Assembly (NCBI GenBank): GCA_002407725.1
Contig: DHOD01000123.1
Location: forward strand, 1-8,305
Origin: Christensenella sp. UBA5399
GTDB taxonomy: Bacteria > Bacillota > Clostridia > Christensenellales > Christensenellaceae
Length of the DNA stretch: 8,305 nt
Direction: 5' to 3'
The notes under the pieces were generated by a model. The model was given only the letters and a program-made list of their open reading frames with translations. It had not been told where the DNA came from and searched no databases. The position numbers and the translations under genes were made by a program. The first letter of the stretch is position 1; each line of letters opens with the position of its first letter. Positions 1-6,412 of this stretch are shown piece after piece.

Positions 1-24
1 GGACCGGCGGTATACCGCCGGTCC
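1..24. repeat. Perfect 24-bp palindrome at the window edge
   Basis: Positions 1-12 are the exact reverse complement of positions 13-24. As RNA this gives a 10-bp GC-rich stem (GGACCGGCGG paired with CCGCCGGTCC) around TATA. No T-run follows, so it does not look like a plus-strand intrinsic terminator. It may extend beyond the left edge. It lies inside the open frame described at 2-169, so it is either a chance or selected palindrome within a coding tail, or evidence that the frame is not coding. Confidence 0.7.
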
Positions 25-169
25 CGCACGCAGGACGGCACCCACCCGGCAGGATACGGGCTCTTATGAAAATCAGGCACGGACAGGCCGTTCCACACGG
101 GGCAGGTATTACGATCCTTATCAAACATTGAAAAAGGACAAGGACGACAGGACCCGCCGCAAACTTTGA
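2..169 (+). CDS. Probable C-terminal end of an upstream gene, basic tail (partial, function unknown)
   Basis: A frame is open from the left edge for 55 codons and stops at TGA 167-169. The peptide is rich in Arg, Lys, Thr, Gly and Asp, with no hydrophobic stretch, and ends in DDRTRRKL. It resembles a disordered, positively charged C-terminal tail. About 60 percent of its codons end in G or C, in line with the GC-rich genes of the window. The stop lies 28 bases before the next start, with a strong ribosome binding site between them, which fits an operon. Against it, another frame is also open over most of the stretch and a perfect palindrome occupies its first 24 bases. I do not recognise the protein, and no domain is visible in this fragment. 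Confidence 0.45.
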   Translation, partial: DRRYTAGPARRTAPTRQDTGSYENQARTGRSTRGRYYDPYQTLKKDKDDRTRRKL

Positions 170-197
170 AAACCAGCAATGTGCAGGAGGATGAGGC

Positions 198-770
198 ATG
201 TCGAAGACACGGCTGGAAGCATTTACCGACGCGCTGATTGCCATCGTCATAACCATCCTTGTGCTGGAGCTTGTCGCCCCACAGGGTGCAACATTTGCCG
301 CGTTGTGGGATTTGCGTTATAAAATCATCATTTATATTCTCAGCTTTATTTCGTTGGCCATTTACTGGATCAACCACCACCACCTTTTTCAGCTTGCCAA
401 AAAAATCAATGGCAAAATACTCTGGCTGAACATGTTTTTTCTGTTGTTTTTGTCGTTATTCCCTTTTACAACGGCATGGGTGGACGAACACCTGACCAAA
501 CAGGCGCCGGAAATCACCTACGGGCTTGTCATGCTGGGCGCCAACATTATGTACGCGCTGCTTGCGCGGGCTTTGGTGCAGGAACATGGAAAAGACTCGG
601 AACTGGCAGAGATTTTTGCGGACTACAAAAAAATCAAAATCACGCTGGCAATCGTTGTTGCCGGTATTGTCCTGGGAATATTTGTTCCGCCTGCCATGGT
701 CATTTGCTGCGCGAGCTCGCTTGTGCTGTGGATTGTGCCGGAGAAACGGATAGAGAAAAAATTTGAATAG
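198..770 (+). CDS. TMEM175/DUF1211-family integral membrane protein, putative potassium channel
   Basis: The 190-residue protein opens with RLEAFTDALIAIVITILVLE. This is the first-helix signature of the TMEM175 (DUF1211) family, RxxxFSD, with Thr in place of Ser at residue 10 (R5, F9, T10, D11). Hydrophobic segments fall at about residues 12-28, 41-60, 76-94, 106-124 and 146-181, consistent with the six helices of bacterial members. The YWINHHHLF stretch at 56-64 and LFPFTTAWV near 86-94 are also typical. Bacterial TMEM175 proteins assemble as potassium-permeable channels lacking the usual selectivity filter; that role is inferred here from family membership. AGGAGG at 185-190 sits seven bases before the ATG and settles the start. 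The last residues are highly charged and probably cytoplasmic. No terminator is evident after the stop. Confidence 0.88.
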   Translation: MSKTRLEAFTDALIAIVITILVLELVAPQGATFAALWDLRYKIIIYILSFISLAIYWINHHHLFQLAKKINGKILWLNMFFLLFLSLFPFTTAWVDEHLTKQAPEITYGLVMLGANIMYALLARALVQEHGKDSELAEIFADYKKIKITLAIVVAGIVLGIFVPPAMVICCASSLVLWIVPEKRIEKKFE

Positions 771-815
771 CCAAACACAAATAGGCGCTGATAGCATCCA
801 TTGTTTTGTCACCGC

Positions 816-846
816 TTGTTTTTTTGTATAAAAAATGTAGTATAAT
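816..846 (+). promoter_or_regulatory. Candidate sigma-A promoter ahead of the hairpin element and the NagD-prfA operon
   Basis: A perfect TATAAT lies at 841-846. The best -35 candidate is TTGTTT at 816-821 with a long 19-base spacing; TGTTTT at 817-822 gives 18. It is the only consensus -10 seen in the gap between the TMEM175-family gene and the NagD-like gene. If it is used, the transcript would start near 853 and carry the multi-hairpin element as a 5' leader of over 200 nucleotides. The local AT-richness makes chance matches likely. Confidence 0.4.
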
Positions 847-850
847 AGTG

Positions 851-1042
851 TAATACTAATTCCAAATTAAAATCGTTAATTTGGAATACGGTGCTGAACG
901 CACCGTGCCGCTACGCGGCGCGTCTCATGCAGTTCCAGCTATGCATATCTTCGACTGGCGAAATCGGAGATTTCGAGTCTCACCTAAAACGCGCAATGCG
1001 CTATAAAAAACGTACAACGTTTTTTAAATGGAACTAGTATAA
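851..1042. repeat. Multi-hairpin intergenic element with imperfect terminal inverted repeats (MITE-like or structured RNA)
   Basis: About 190 bases are tiled by inverted repeats. A 12-bp perfect stem lies at 859-870/876-887, and a 7-bp stem at 888-894/900-906. A GC stem follows at 905-911/915-921 (one wobble pair), then a weak pair at 927-931/942-946. A compound stem combines 953-956/976-979 with 959-965/969-975. A 4-bp stem lies at 991-994/998-1001, and a 10-bp stem at 1004-1013/1017-1026. The ends are themselves inverted: ATACTAATTCCA at 853-864 matches the complement of 1029-1040 at 11 of 12 positions. TAGTATAA occurs at 838-845 and again at 1035-1042, possibly as a flanking duplication. 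No open frame of note is present. This architecture fits a non-autonomous miniature element or a structured RNA. I recognise no known riboswitch or named family. Confidence 0.65.
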
Positions 1043-1056
1043 GGCAATTGATTGCC
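1043..1056. repeat. Short inverted repeat between the hairpin element and the NagD-like gene
   Basis: GGCAAT and ATTGCC flank a TG centre, giving a 14-base perfect inverted repeat right after the multi-hairpin element and just upstream of the ribosome binding site AAAGGA (1061-1066). It could be an operator half-site pair, a small hairpin affecting translation, or chance. Nothing else supports a function. Confidence 0.3.
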
Positions 1057-1076
1057 AACGAAAGGAATACGCAAAT

Positions 1077-1877
1077 ATGTCGGATGTTGATTTTGACGCC
1101 CTCCGCAGCAAGCAAGGTTTTATCTGCGATATGGACGGTGTGATATACCACGGCAACAGGCTGCTGGATGGGGTCAATCGATTTGTAAAGTGGCTGGAGG
1201 ACAACGGGAAGAATTTTCTTTTCCTCACCAATTCCAGCGAACGTACACCACGGGAGCTCCAGCAAAAACTGGCGCGCATGGGGCTGGAGATAGACGAAGG
1301 CAACTTCTACACCAGCGCGCTTGCAACGGCACGGTTTTTAAAAGGCCAGTCGCAATATCATTCCGCTTACGCAATCGGCGAAGCAGGGCTGCTGAACGCG
1401 TTGTACGACGCAGAGATTACCATGAACGACGTCAACCCGGAATATGTGGTTGTGGGCGAAACGCATAGCTATAATTATGAAAGCATATTAAAAGCGGTGC
1501 GTTTTGTGAATAACGGCGCAAAGCTGATTGCGACAAACCCCGATGTGACCGCCCCCGGCGAGACGGGGATTGTGCCGGCGTGCGGGGCGCTGGTCAAGCC
1601 CATCGAGGTGGCGACAGGCAGGTCCGCCTACTATATAGGCAAGCCCAATGCGCTGATGATGCGTACCGGCCTCAAGATGCTGGGCGTACATTCAGCCGAT
1701 GCCGTGATGGTGGGCGACCGTATGGATACGGACGTCCTTGCAGGCATTGAATCGGGCATGGGTACGGTGCTGGTGCTCTCGGGCGTCAGCACGCGCGAAA
1801 CAATCAAGCAATACCCCTTTCGGCCAATGTACGTGCTGGACGGCGTGGGCAATATCCCGCCGGGGGAGGATGCTTGA
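1077..1877 (+). CDS. NagD-like HAD-superfamily (subfamily IIA) sugar-phosphatase
   Basis: The 266-residue protein has all four HAD motifs in order. The nucleophile motif is DMDGV (D18 and D20), motif II is LFLTNSS at 48-54, the conserved lysine of motif III is K189 in YIGKPNALM, and the metal-binding motif IV is GDRMDTD at 213-219. The large cap inserted between motifs II and III, with [12 protein letters not shown] at 153-164, is the C2 type of NagD, AraL and PGP-like enzymes. These hydrolyse phosphate from small sugar phosphates and similar metabolites in the cytosol, with magnesium. The exact substrate cannot be read from the sequence. The start is supported by AAAGGA ten bases upstream. 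The stop TGA overlaps the prfA start by one base (TGATG), which suggests translational coupling. A housecleaning phosphatase role is only inference. Confidence 0.9.
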   Translation: MSDVDFDALRSKQGFICDMDGVIYHGNRLLDGVNRFVKWLEDNGKNFLFLTNSSERTPRELQQKLARMGLEIDEGNFYTSALATARFLKGQSQYHSAYAIGEAGLLNALYDAEITMNDVNPEYVVVGETHSYNYESILKAVRFVNNGAKLIATNPDVTAPGETGIVPACGALVKPIEVATGRSAYYIGKPNALMMRTGLKMLGVHSADAVMVGDRMDTDVLAGIESGMGTVLVLSGVSTRETIKQYPFRPMYVLDGVGNIPPGEDA

Positions 1878-2944
1878 TGCTGGATAAGCTGCGCAAGGTA
1901 AAAGACCGTTACGATGAACTTTCCGCATTGCTGTCCGATCCTGAGGTCATTGGAAACCAGGACCGGTTCCGCGAACTGGCACGCGAACAATCGGGCCTGC
2001 AGGAAATTGTGCAGGGCTACGAGCAGTACGCGCGCGTGCTTGACCATATCGGCCAAAACAACGACATCATACGCGAAGAGGACGACGCCGAACTGATTGC
2101 CATGGCAAAAGAAGAGCTGGCCGGGCTGGAGGACGAGCGCGATGCCCTGACCGAATCCCTGCGTGTTTTGATGATCCCCAAGGATAAAAACGACGACAAG
2201 AACGTCATGCTGGAAATTCGCGCCGGAACGGGCGGCGAGGAGGCTGCGCTTTTTGGCGGCGATTTGCTGCGCATGTACACACGGTACGCCGAGCGCCACA
2301 GCTTTGGTGTGGAGGCCATGAGCTCCAACGTGACGGGGCTGGGCGGCGTCAAGGAAATTATATTGTTGATCACCGGTACAGGCGCGTATTCACGGCTCAA
2401 GTACGAGAGCGGCGTCCACCGCGTGCAGCGTGTGCCCGATACCGAATCGGGCGGGCGGATACACACATCTGCGGCAACGGTGGCTGTGCTGCCCGAGGTG
2501 GAGGAGGTTGAGGTGGACATCGCCCCAGGCGACCTGCGCATCGATGTGTACCGTTCCAGCGGCCACGGCGGCCAGAGCGTCAACACCACCGACAGCGCCG
2601 TGCGCATCACGCACATCCCCACAGGCATCGTCGTATCCTGCCAGGATGAAAAATCACAAATCAAAAACAAGGCCAAGGCCATGAAGGTGTTGGCCTCGCG
2701 CCTGTACGACAGGCTGAGCGCCGAAGCAATGAGCGAGGTTTCGGAAAACCGCAAAAGCCAGGTCGGATCGGGCGACCGCAGCGAGCGAATCCGTACATAC
2801 AACTTTCCGCAAAACCGCGTGACCGACCACAGGATCAACATGACGCTTTACAAGCTGGAGGCTTTTTTGGATGGCGACATGGACGAACTGATTGACGCGC
2901 TGATACTGGAAGAACGCCAGAAAAAATTGACAGAGGAAATATAA
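1877..2944 (+). CDS. prfA: Peptide chain release factor 1 (RF1)
   Basis: RF1 recognises UAA and UAG in the ribosomal A site and triggers release of the finished protein. The 355-residue product has the universal GGQ catalytic motif at 231-233 in [20 protein letters not shown]. It also has the RF1-type anticodon tripeptide in the PxT form, PDT at 187-189 within [22 protein letters not shown]2 would carry SPF. An N-terminal helical region, the [11 protein letters not shown] segment near 116-126 and the C-terminal [13 protein letters not shown] segment complete a full-length factor. I chose ATG 1877 rather than the adjoining TTG 1874 because it sits six bases after a strong GGGGGAGGA site (1862-1870). 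The glutamine of GGQ is normally methylated by PrmC, whose gene often adjoins prfA, but here the next gene is a metal transporter seven bases away. Confidence 0.98.
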   Translation: MLDKLRKVKDRYDELSALLSDPEVIGNQDRFRELAREQSGLQEIVQGYEQYARVLDHIGQNNDIIREEDDAELIAMAKEELAGLEDERDALTESLRVLMIPKDKNDDKNVMLEIRAGTGGEEAALFGGDLLRMYTRYAERHSFGVEAMSSNVTGLGGVKEIILLITGTGAYSRLKYESGVHRVQRVPDTESGGRIHTSAATVAVLPEVEEVEVDIAPGDLRIDVYRSSGHGGQSVNTTDSAVRITHIPTGIVVSCQDEKSQIKNKAKAMKVLASRLYDRLSAEAMSEVSENRKSQVGSGDRSERIRTYNFPQNRVTDHRINMTLYKLEAFLDGDMDELIDALILEERQKKLTEEI

Positions 2945-2950
2945 GCAACT

Positions 2951-3718
2951 ATGGAAAATATTCTATCGGCCGTGTTTACCGCTTTGATGGTCAGCGCGTT
3001 TGGCGCAATGGGCGGGGCGTTGATCGCGCTTATGATCAAAAAACCCGATTGCAAATTCTCGGCGGCACTGATGGGCTTTTCGGGCGGTATCATCGTCACC
3101 GCTATTTTTGAAATGCTGCACGAATCCATCGAAATCGCGGGCGTGCCCCCTGTGTTGGTCGGCGTTGCCGTCGGCGCGTTTGTGCTGTTTTTGGTCACGC
3201 GCCTTATCCCCCATGCCGACCCGGCCGATTATGGCGACGATATGATCATCGAAGGGCTGAAGGGCACGGGCGTATCGCACGCCGACGTCATCCGCACAGG
3301 CAAGCTGCTGGCGGTGGGCGTTGCCATACACAACCTGCCCCAGGGCATCGCGATCGGCGGCGCGGCGGGCAACTTTGGTTTTGCGCTGGCGGCGCTGTTG
3401 GTGTTGCACAATGTGCCGGAGGCCATGGCGATGGCCATCCCCATGAAGCTGGGACGGGTGGATAACAGCAAAATCATACGCATTGTGCTGATGACCGCCA
3501 TCCCCACCGTTGTGGGCGCGGTGATCGGCGCGGTGGTCTCGGGTATATCCCCCGTGTTTTTGGGCGCATGCGTCTCATTTGGCGCGGGCGCGATGGCCTA
3601 CCTGACCATCAGGGAAATGATCCCGCAGGCGCTGCGCCTGTACAAAGGCCCGGGTACTTTTGCCGCCATGGCTGTCGGCATCGGTATGGGATTGGTGGTG
3701 CTATGGCTGACACACTGA
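2951..3718 (+). CDS. ZIP-family divalent metal transporter
   Basis: The 255-residue protein is almost wholly hydrophobic, with about eight predicted helices. It carries the paired ZIP metal-site motifs: HNLPQGIAIG at 127-136 (helix 4) and HNVPEAMAMA at 153-162 (helix 5). ZIP proteins move zinc, iron or manganese into the cytoplasm, and the metal here is not determinable. The polar segment between about 85 and 115 would be the loop between helices 3 and 4. Helix 4 has Gln131 where the usual HNxPEG motif has Glu, while helix 5 keeps Glu157. The gene starts six bases after the prfA stop. The nearest Shine-Dalgarno-like site, GAGGA at 2933-2937, is rather far away at 13 bases. Its end overlaps the next gene. 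B. subtilis has a different membrane protein (ywlD/mntP, manganese efflux) near this place. Confidence 0.92.
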   Translation: MENILSAVFTALMVSAFGAMGGALIALMIKKPDCKFSAALMGFSGGIIVTAIFEMLHESIEIAGVPPVLVGVAVGAFVLFLVTRLIPHADPADYGDDMIIEGLKGTGVSHADVIRTGKLLAVGVAIHNLPQGIAIGGAAGNFGFALAALLVLHNVPEAMAMAIPMKLGRVDNSKIIRIVLMTAIPTVVGAVIGAVVSGISPVFLGACVSFGAGAMAYLTIREMIPQALRLYKGPGTFAAMAVGIGMGLVVLWLTH

Positions 3719-4752
3719 GCACAAAGGTCATATACGCGCAAAAAGACCGCGAAGCAGCCGTCAGCGAGGCGGCGCAGGCGATTCGCGCGGGTGAGATTGT
3801 CGTCATCCCGACCGAGACGGTATACGGGCTTGCCGCCAACGCATTCGACCCCGACGCCGTGGCAAAAATATTTGTTGCGAAGGGCCGGCCGCAGGACAAT
3901 CCGCTGATCGTGCATGTGGCCGATATCTCCATGCTGGTGGGTGTGGCCGCCGGGGCAAGCGACTGTGCGCGCCTGTTGATGGAAGAATTTTGGCCGGGGC
4001 CGCTGAGCCTGGTGATGAAAGCGGATCCGAATTTACCTAAAAATGTAACGGCGGGGCTGGACACCGTGGCGGTGCGGCTGCCCGCGTCCGAGCTGGCGCA
4101 GGACATCATCCTGCGGGCGGGGGTGCCGGTGGCCGCGCCCAGCGCAAACCGGTCGGGCTGCCTGAGCCCCACGGCCGCGCAGCATGCTTACGAGGACCTT
4201 GCGGGCCGCGTGGGGCTGATCATTGACGAAGGCAAATGCAGCGTGGGCGTGGAATCCACCGTTGTGGACGTGACGGGCGACGTGCCTGTTATATTGCGCC
4301 CTGGGCACATCACCGCCGAAATGATCGGCCGCGCCTGCGGGTACATGCCTGCAAATGTAAAAAAAATGCAGGAAAGCGCCCCCCGCGCACCCGGCATGAA
4401 ATACCGGCACTACGCGCCCCAGGCGGGGGTTCGCGTGTTTTCCGGCGACAAAAAAGAGGTTGCAAAACAGATCGGGGAACTGTATTATCTATGTAAGGAA
4501 AAACGGCCCGTGGTGTTTTGTGCAAGTGATTGCACAGCGTTGTACGGGGATATGGAAACCGTGCCCCTGGGCAGCGGCGCGCACGAAGCCGAAAGACGGC
4601 TGTTTGCATGTTTGCACGACGCAGATGCAAAAGGGCATGGTATGGTTCTTTTCCATTATACCGACGAAATGGGCCCGGCTGTAAAAAACCGGATCGACAA
4701 GGCCGCGGAAACGGCAAATAAAGATGCGTCCGGCAATATGGAGGTTGAATAA
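3703..4752 (+). CDS. ywlC: L-threonylcarbamoyladenylate synthase, Sua5/YwlC type
   Basis: This enzyme makes threonylcarbamoyl-AMP from threonine, bicarbonate and ATP, the first step of the t6A modification at position 37 of ANN-decoding tRNAs. The 349-residue length matches the two-domain Sua5 form rather than the short TsaC form. Visible in the YrdC domain are PTETVYGLA at 36-44, KGRPQDNPLIVHV at 60-72, FWPGPLS at 96-102 and APSANRSG at 145-152. The linker APGMKYRHYAP at 229-239 leads into the C-terminal Sua5 domain. The frame is open further upstream, to 3568, but that part is the shadow of the transporter gene. ATG 3703 gives the normal N terminus. The start lies inside the transporter gene, a 16-base overlap, with only a weak GGTGG-like site upstream, so translation is probably coupled. 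Confidence 0.96.
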   Translation: MADTLSTKVIYAQKDREAAVSEAAQAIRAGEIVVIPTETVYGLAANAFDPDAVAKIFVAKGRPQDNPLIVHVADISMLVGVAAGASDCARLLMEEFWPGPLSLVMKADPNLPKNVTAGLDTVAVRLPASELAQDIILRAGVPVAAPSANRSGCLSPTAAQHAYEDLAGRVGLIIDEGKCSVGVESTVVDVTGDVPVILRPGHITAEMIGRACGYMPANVKKMQESAPRAPGMKYRHYAPQAGVRVFSGDKKEVAKQIGELYYLCKEKRPVVFCASDCTALYGDMETVPLGSGAHEAERRLFACLHDADAKGHGMVLFHYTDEMGPAVKNRIDKAAETANKDASGNMEVE

Positions 4753-4759
4753 CCAAAAC

Positions 4760-5248
4760 ATGAACATACTGTTTGTTTGCACAGGTAACACGTGTCGCAG
4801 CCCTATGGCGGAAACGCTGATGGACGACGCGGCCAGTCGAAGTAGCAAGCTTCATGGCGACGTGAAGGTGCGCTCGGCGGGTACATTTGCCGCCGAAGAC
4901 ATGGGCGCGACGCCGGAAGCTGTACGTGCGATGGAAGAAATTGGATTGTCACTCAAGCGGCACGAATCGGAGCAGTTCTCTACAGAACATGCCGAGTGGG
5001 CGGATGTGATGCTGGCGATGGGCCGCGAGCAAATGGAACATATGGAAGTGATTGCGCCCGAGCAAACGGAAAAAATGCACACCCTGCTGGGGTACGTGGC
5101 GGGGGTTATGGGCGAGCCCGTAAACGATGACTTTGACATATGCGACCCTTATGACGAGGGCATGGACGAATACCGCACATGCGCGGCCCAGCTCAAAGAC
5201 GCGGTCGATACGCTCGTCGCTTTGCTGGAAAAAGATTATGAAAATTAA
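4760..5248 (+). CDS. ywlE: Protein arginine phosphatase, YwlE type (low-molecular-weight phosphatase fold)
   Basis: The 162-residue protein begins MNILFVCTGNTCRSPMAE, the phosphate-binding loop CX5R(S/T) of low-molecular-weight protein tyrosine phosphatases. C7 is the nucleophile and R13 binds phosphate. The general acid is D129 in CDPYDEG. Thr11 in the loop is the residue known in Bacillus YwlE to favour phospho-arginine over phospho-tyrosine, where tyrosine phosphatases usually have Ile. It would therefore remove phosphate from arginines placed by the kinase McsB, which marks proteins for ClpCP degradation. That system is established in Bacillota; its presence here is inferred. ATG 4760 is chosen over ATG 4724 because the family starts directly with this strand and the longer frame overlaps ywlC. 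GGAGG at 4740-4744 lies 15 bases upstream, unusually far. Confidence 0.93.
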   Translation: MNILFVCTGNTCRSPMAETLMDDAASRSSKLHGDVKVRSAGTFAAEDMGATPEAVRAMEEIGLSLKRHESEQFSTEHAEWADVMLAMGREQMEHMEVIAPEQTEKMHTLLGYVAGVMGEPVNDDFDICDPYDEGMDEYRTCAAQLKDAVDTLVALLEKDYEN

Positions 5249-5263
5249 AGAGGGCGAAGAATT

Positions 5264-5719
5264 ATGATAATAGCATTTGGGTGCGACCATGGCGGGTTCG
5301 CACTGAGGGAAGAAATACTCGCATTCCTGAAAGCACGGGGCGATACGGTGCTGGACATGGGGACAAACTCTGATAAGGCTGCCGACTACGCGCCTTATGC
5401 CCAAAAGGTGTGCGCGCGCGTCAACGCGGGCGAGGCCGATTTTGGCATACTTGTCTGTGGTACAGGTATTGGCATGTCGCTTGCGGCCAACAAAATCCGC
5501 GGTATACGTTGTGCCCACGTGACGGATACGTTTACGGCATACGCCACGCGCAGCCACAACGATTCCAACGTCATTGCGCTGGGTGCGCGGGTCACCGGCC
5601 CGGGGCTGGCGCTGGATATTCTGGGGCTGTTCCTGGATACGCCTTTCTCCAATGAGGAAAGGCACATCAGGAGGATCGAACAAATTACGGCAATCGAAAA
5701 CGAAAATTGTGAGGGGTAG
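5264..5719 (+). CDS. rpiB: Ribose-5-phosphate isomerase B
   Basis: RpiB interconverts ribose 5-phosphate and ribulose 5-phosphate in the pentose phosphate pathway, in the cytosol. The 151-residue length is normal for the RpiB/LacAB family. Recognisable are the N-terminal GCDHGG at 6-11, DYAPYA at 41-46, the active-site loop CGTGIG at 65-70 with the catalytic Cys65, and [14 protein letters not shown] at 96-109. Cys65 supports RpiB rather than an allose-6-phosphate or galactose-6-phosphate isomerase, although these cannot be fully separated by eye. Cys7 and Gly10 stand where many homologues have Ser and Ala (GSDHAG), a mild variation. AGAGGG at 5249-5254 lies nine bases before the ATG and directly after the ywlE stop. 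It sits between ywlE and upp, the usual neighbourhood in Bacillota. Confidence 0.96.
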   Translation: MIIAFGCDHGGFALREEILAFLKARGDTVLDMGTNSDKAADYAPYAQKVCARVNAGEADFGILVCGTGIGMSLAANKIRGIRCAHVTDTFTAYATRSHNDSNVIALGARVTGPGLALDILGLFLDTPFSNEERHIRRIEQITAIENENCEG

Positions 5720-5727
5720 ATAAGTCT

Positions 5728-6357
5728 ATGAGCAAAGTACATGTCTTGGATCATCCGCTGTTGCAGCACAAAGTATCAAAAATACGCGATAAGGAGACGG
5801 GGGTAAAGGAGTTCCGTGAGCTGGTCAAGGAAATCGCCATGCTCATGGTGTACGAAGTCACACGCGACCTCCCGCTCAAGGAGATAGAAGTTGAAACGCC
5901 GATCACAAAAGCAAAAACAAAGGTGATATCCGGACGGACGCTGGGGATCGTGCCCATACTGCGCGCGGGCCTTGGCATGGTGGAGGGCGTGCTCAACCTG
6001 ATCCCTTCCGCCAAGGTGGGGCATATCGGCCTGTACCGCGACCCGGAAACGCTGGAGCCGGTGGAATATTATTGCAAGCTGCCGGTGGATTCCAAAGAGC
6101 GCGACCTGATTGTGCTTGACCCCATGCTGGCAACGGGCGGCAGCGCGTGCGACGCGATCGACATATTGAAAAAACGCGGCTGCAAAGGCATCAAGCTTGT
6201 TTGCATACTGGGCGCGCCCGAGGGCGTGCGCGCGGTGGAGGACGCCCATCCCGACGTGGATATTTATGTGGCCGCGGTGGATACCGGGCTCAATGACCAC
6301 GCGTATATTGTGCCGGGGCTTGGCGACGCGGGCGACAGGCTGTTCGGGACAAAATAA
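5728..6357 (+). CDS. upp: Uracil phosphoribosyltransferase
   Basis: Upp converts uracil and phosphoribosyl pyrophosphate to UMP, the key step of uracil salvage. The 209-residue length is exactly that typical of bacterial Upp. The N terminus [20 protein letters not shown] at 5-24 is characteristic. The PRPP-binding loop is [12 protein letters not shown] at 129-140, and the uracil-binding C terminus is [17 protein letters not shown] at 193-209. ISGR at 67-70 and PILRAGLGM at 76-84 are also standard. GAGGGG at 5711-5716, overlapping the rpiB stop, is the likely ribosome binding site, 11 bases from the ATG. It is the last gene before a clear terminator. RpiB feeding ribose 5-phosphate toward PRPP makes the rpiB-upp pairing metabolically sensible. 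Confidence 0.98.
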   Translation: MSKVHVLDHPLLQHKVSKIRDKETGVKEFRELVKEIAMLMVYEVTRDLPLKEIEVETPITKAKTKVISGRTLGIVPILRAGLGMVEGVLNLIPSAKVGHIGLYRDPETLEPVEYYCKLPVDSKERDLIVLDPMLATGGSACDAIDILKKRGCKGIKLVCILGAPEGVRAVEDAHPDVDIYVAAVDTGLNDHAYIVPGLGDAGDRLFGTK

Positions 6358-6366
6358 AACAATGAC

Positions 6367-6399
6367 CACAAAGGGCCTGCGAAGGGCCCTTTGTGTTTT
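6367..6399 (+). terminator. Rho-independent terminator after upp
   Basis: CACAAAGGGCC at 6367-6377 pairs perfectly with GGCCCTTTGTG at 6385-6395 around a seven-base loop, and TTTT follows at 6396-6399. It begins ten bases after the upp stop. It ends only 13 bases before the proposed TTG start of speD, so it may also work as an attenuator or insulating hairpin for the polyamine genes. Confidence 0.82.
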
Positions 6400-6412
6400 C
6401 TGGGGATCGGAT

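Noticed and set aside
771..837. Terminator for the TMEM175-family gene
   Set aside because: T-runs are present (819-825), but no stem of useful length precedes them.
851..1042. CRISPR array or riboswitch in the hairpin-rich intergenic region
   Set aside because: The repeats are inverted and all different, not direct repeats with spacers, and I see no conserved core of a riboswitch class I know.
2017..2841. Long minus-strand open frame opposite prfA
   Set aside because: prfA on the plus strand has unmistakable RF1 motifs; the minus frame is a by-product of GC-rich codon use, with low-complexity Ser-rich sequence.
3568..3702. Upstream extension of the ywlC frame by 45 codons
   Set aside because: It lies entirely within the transporter gene in another frame and its sequence does not resemble Sua5 proteins; ATG 3703 gives the expected N terminus.
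6197..6412. Long upstream extension of the speD frame into upp
   Set aside because: It overlaps the conserved 3' end of upp and the terminator, and family similarity begins only after TTG 6413.
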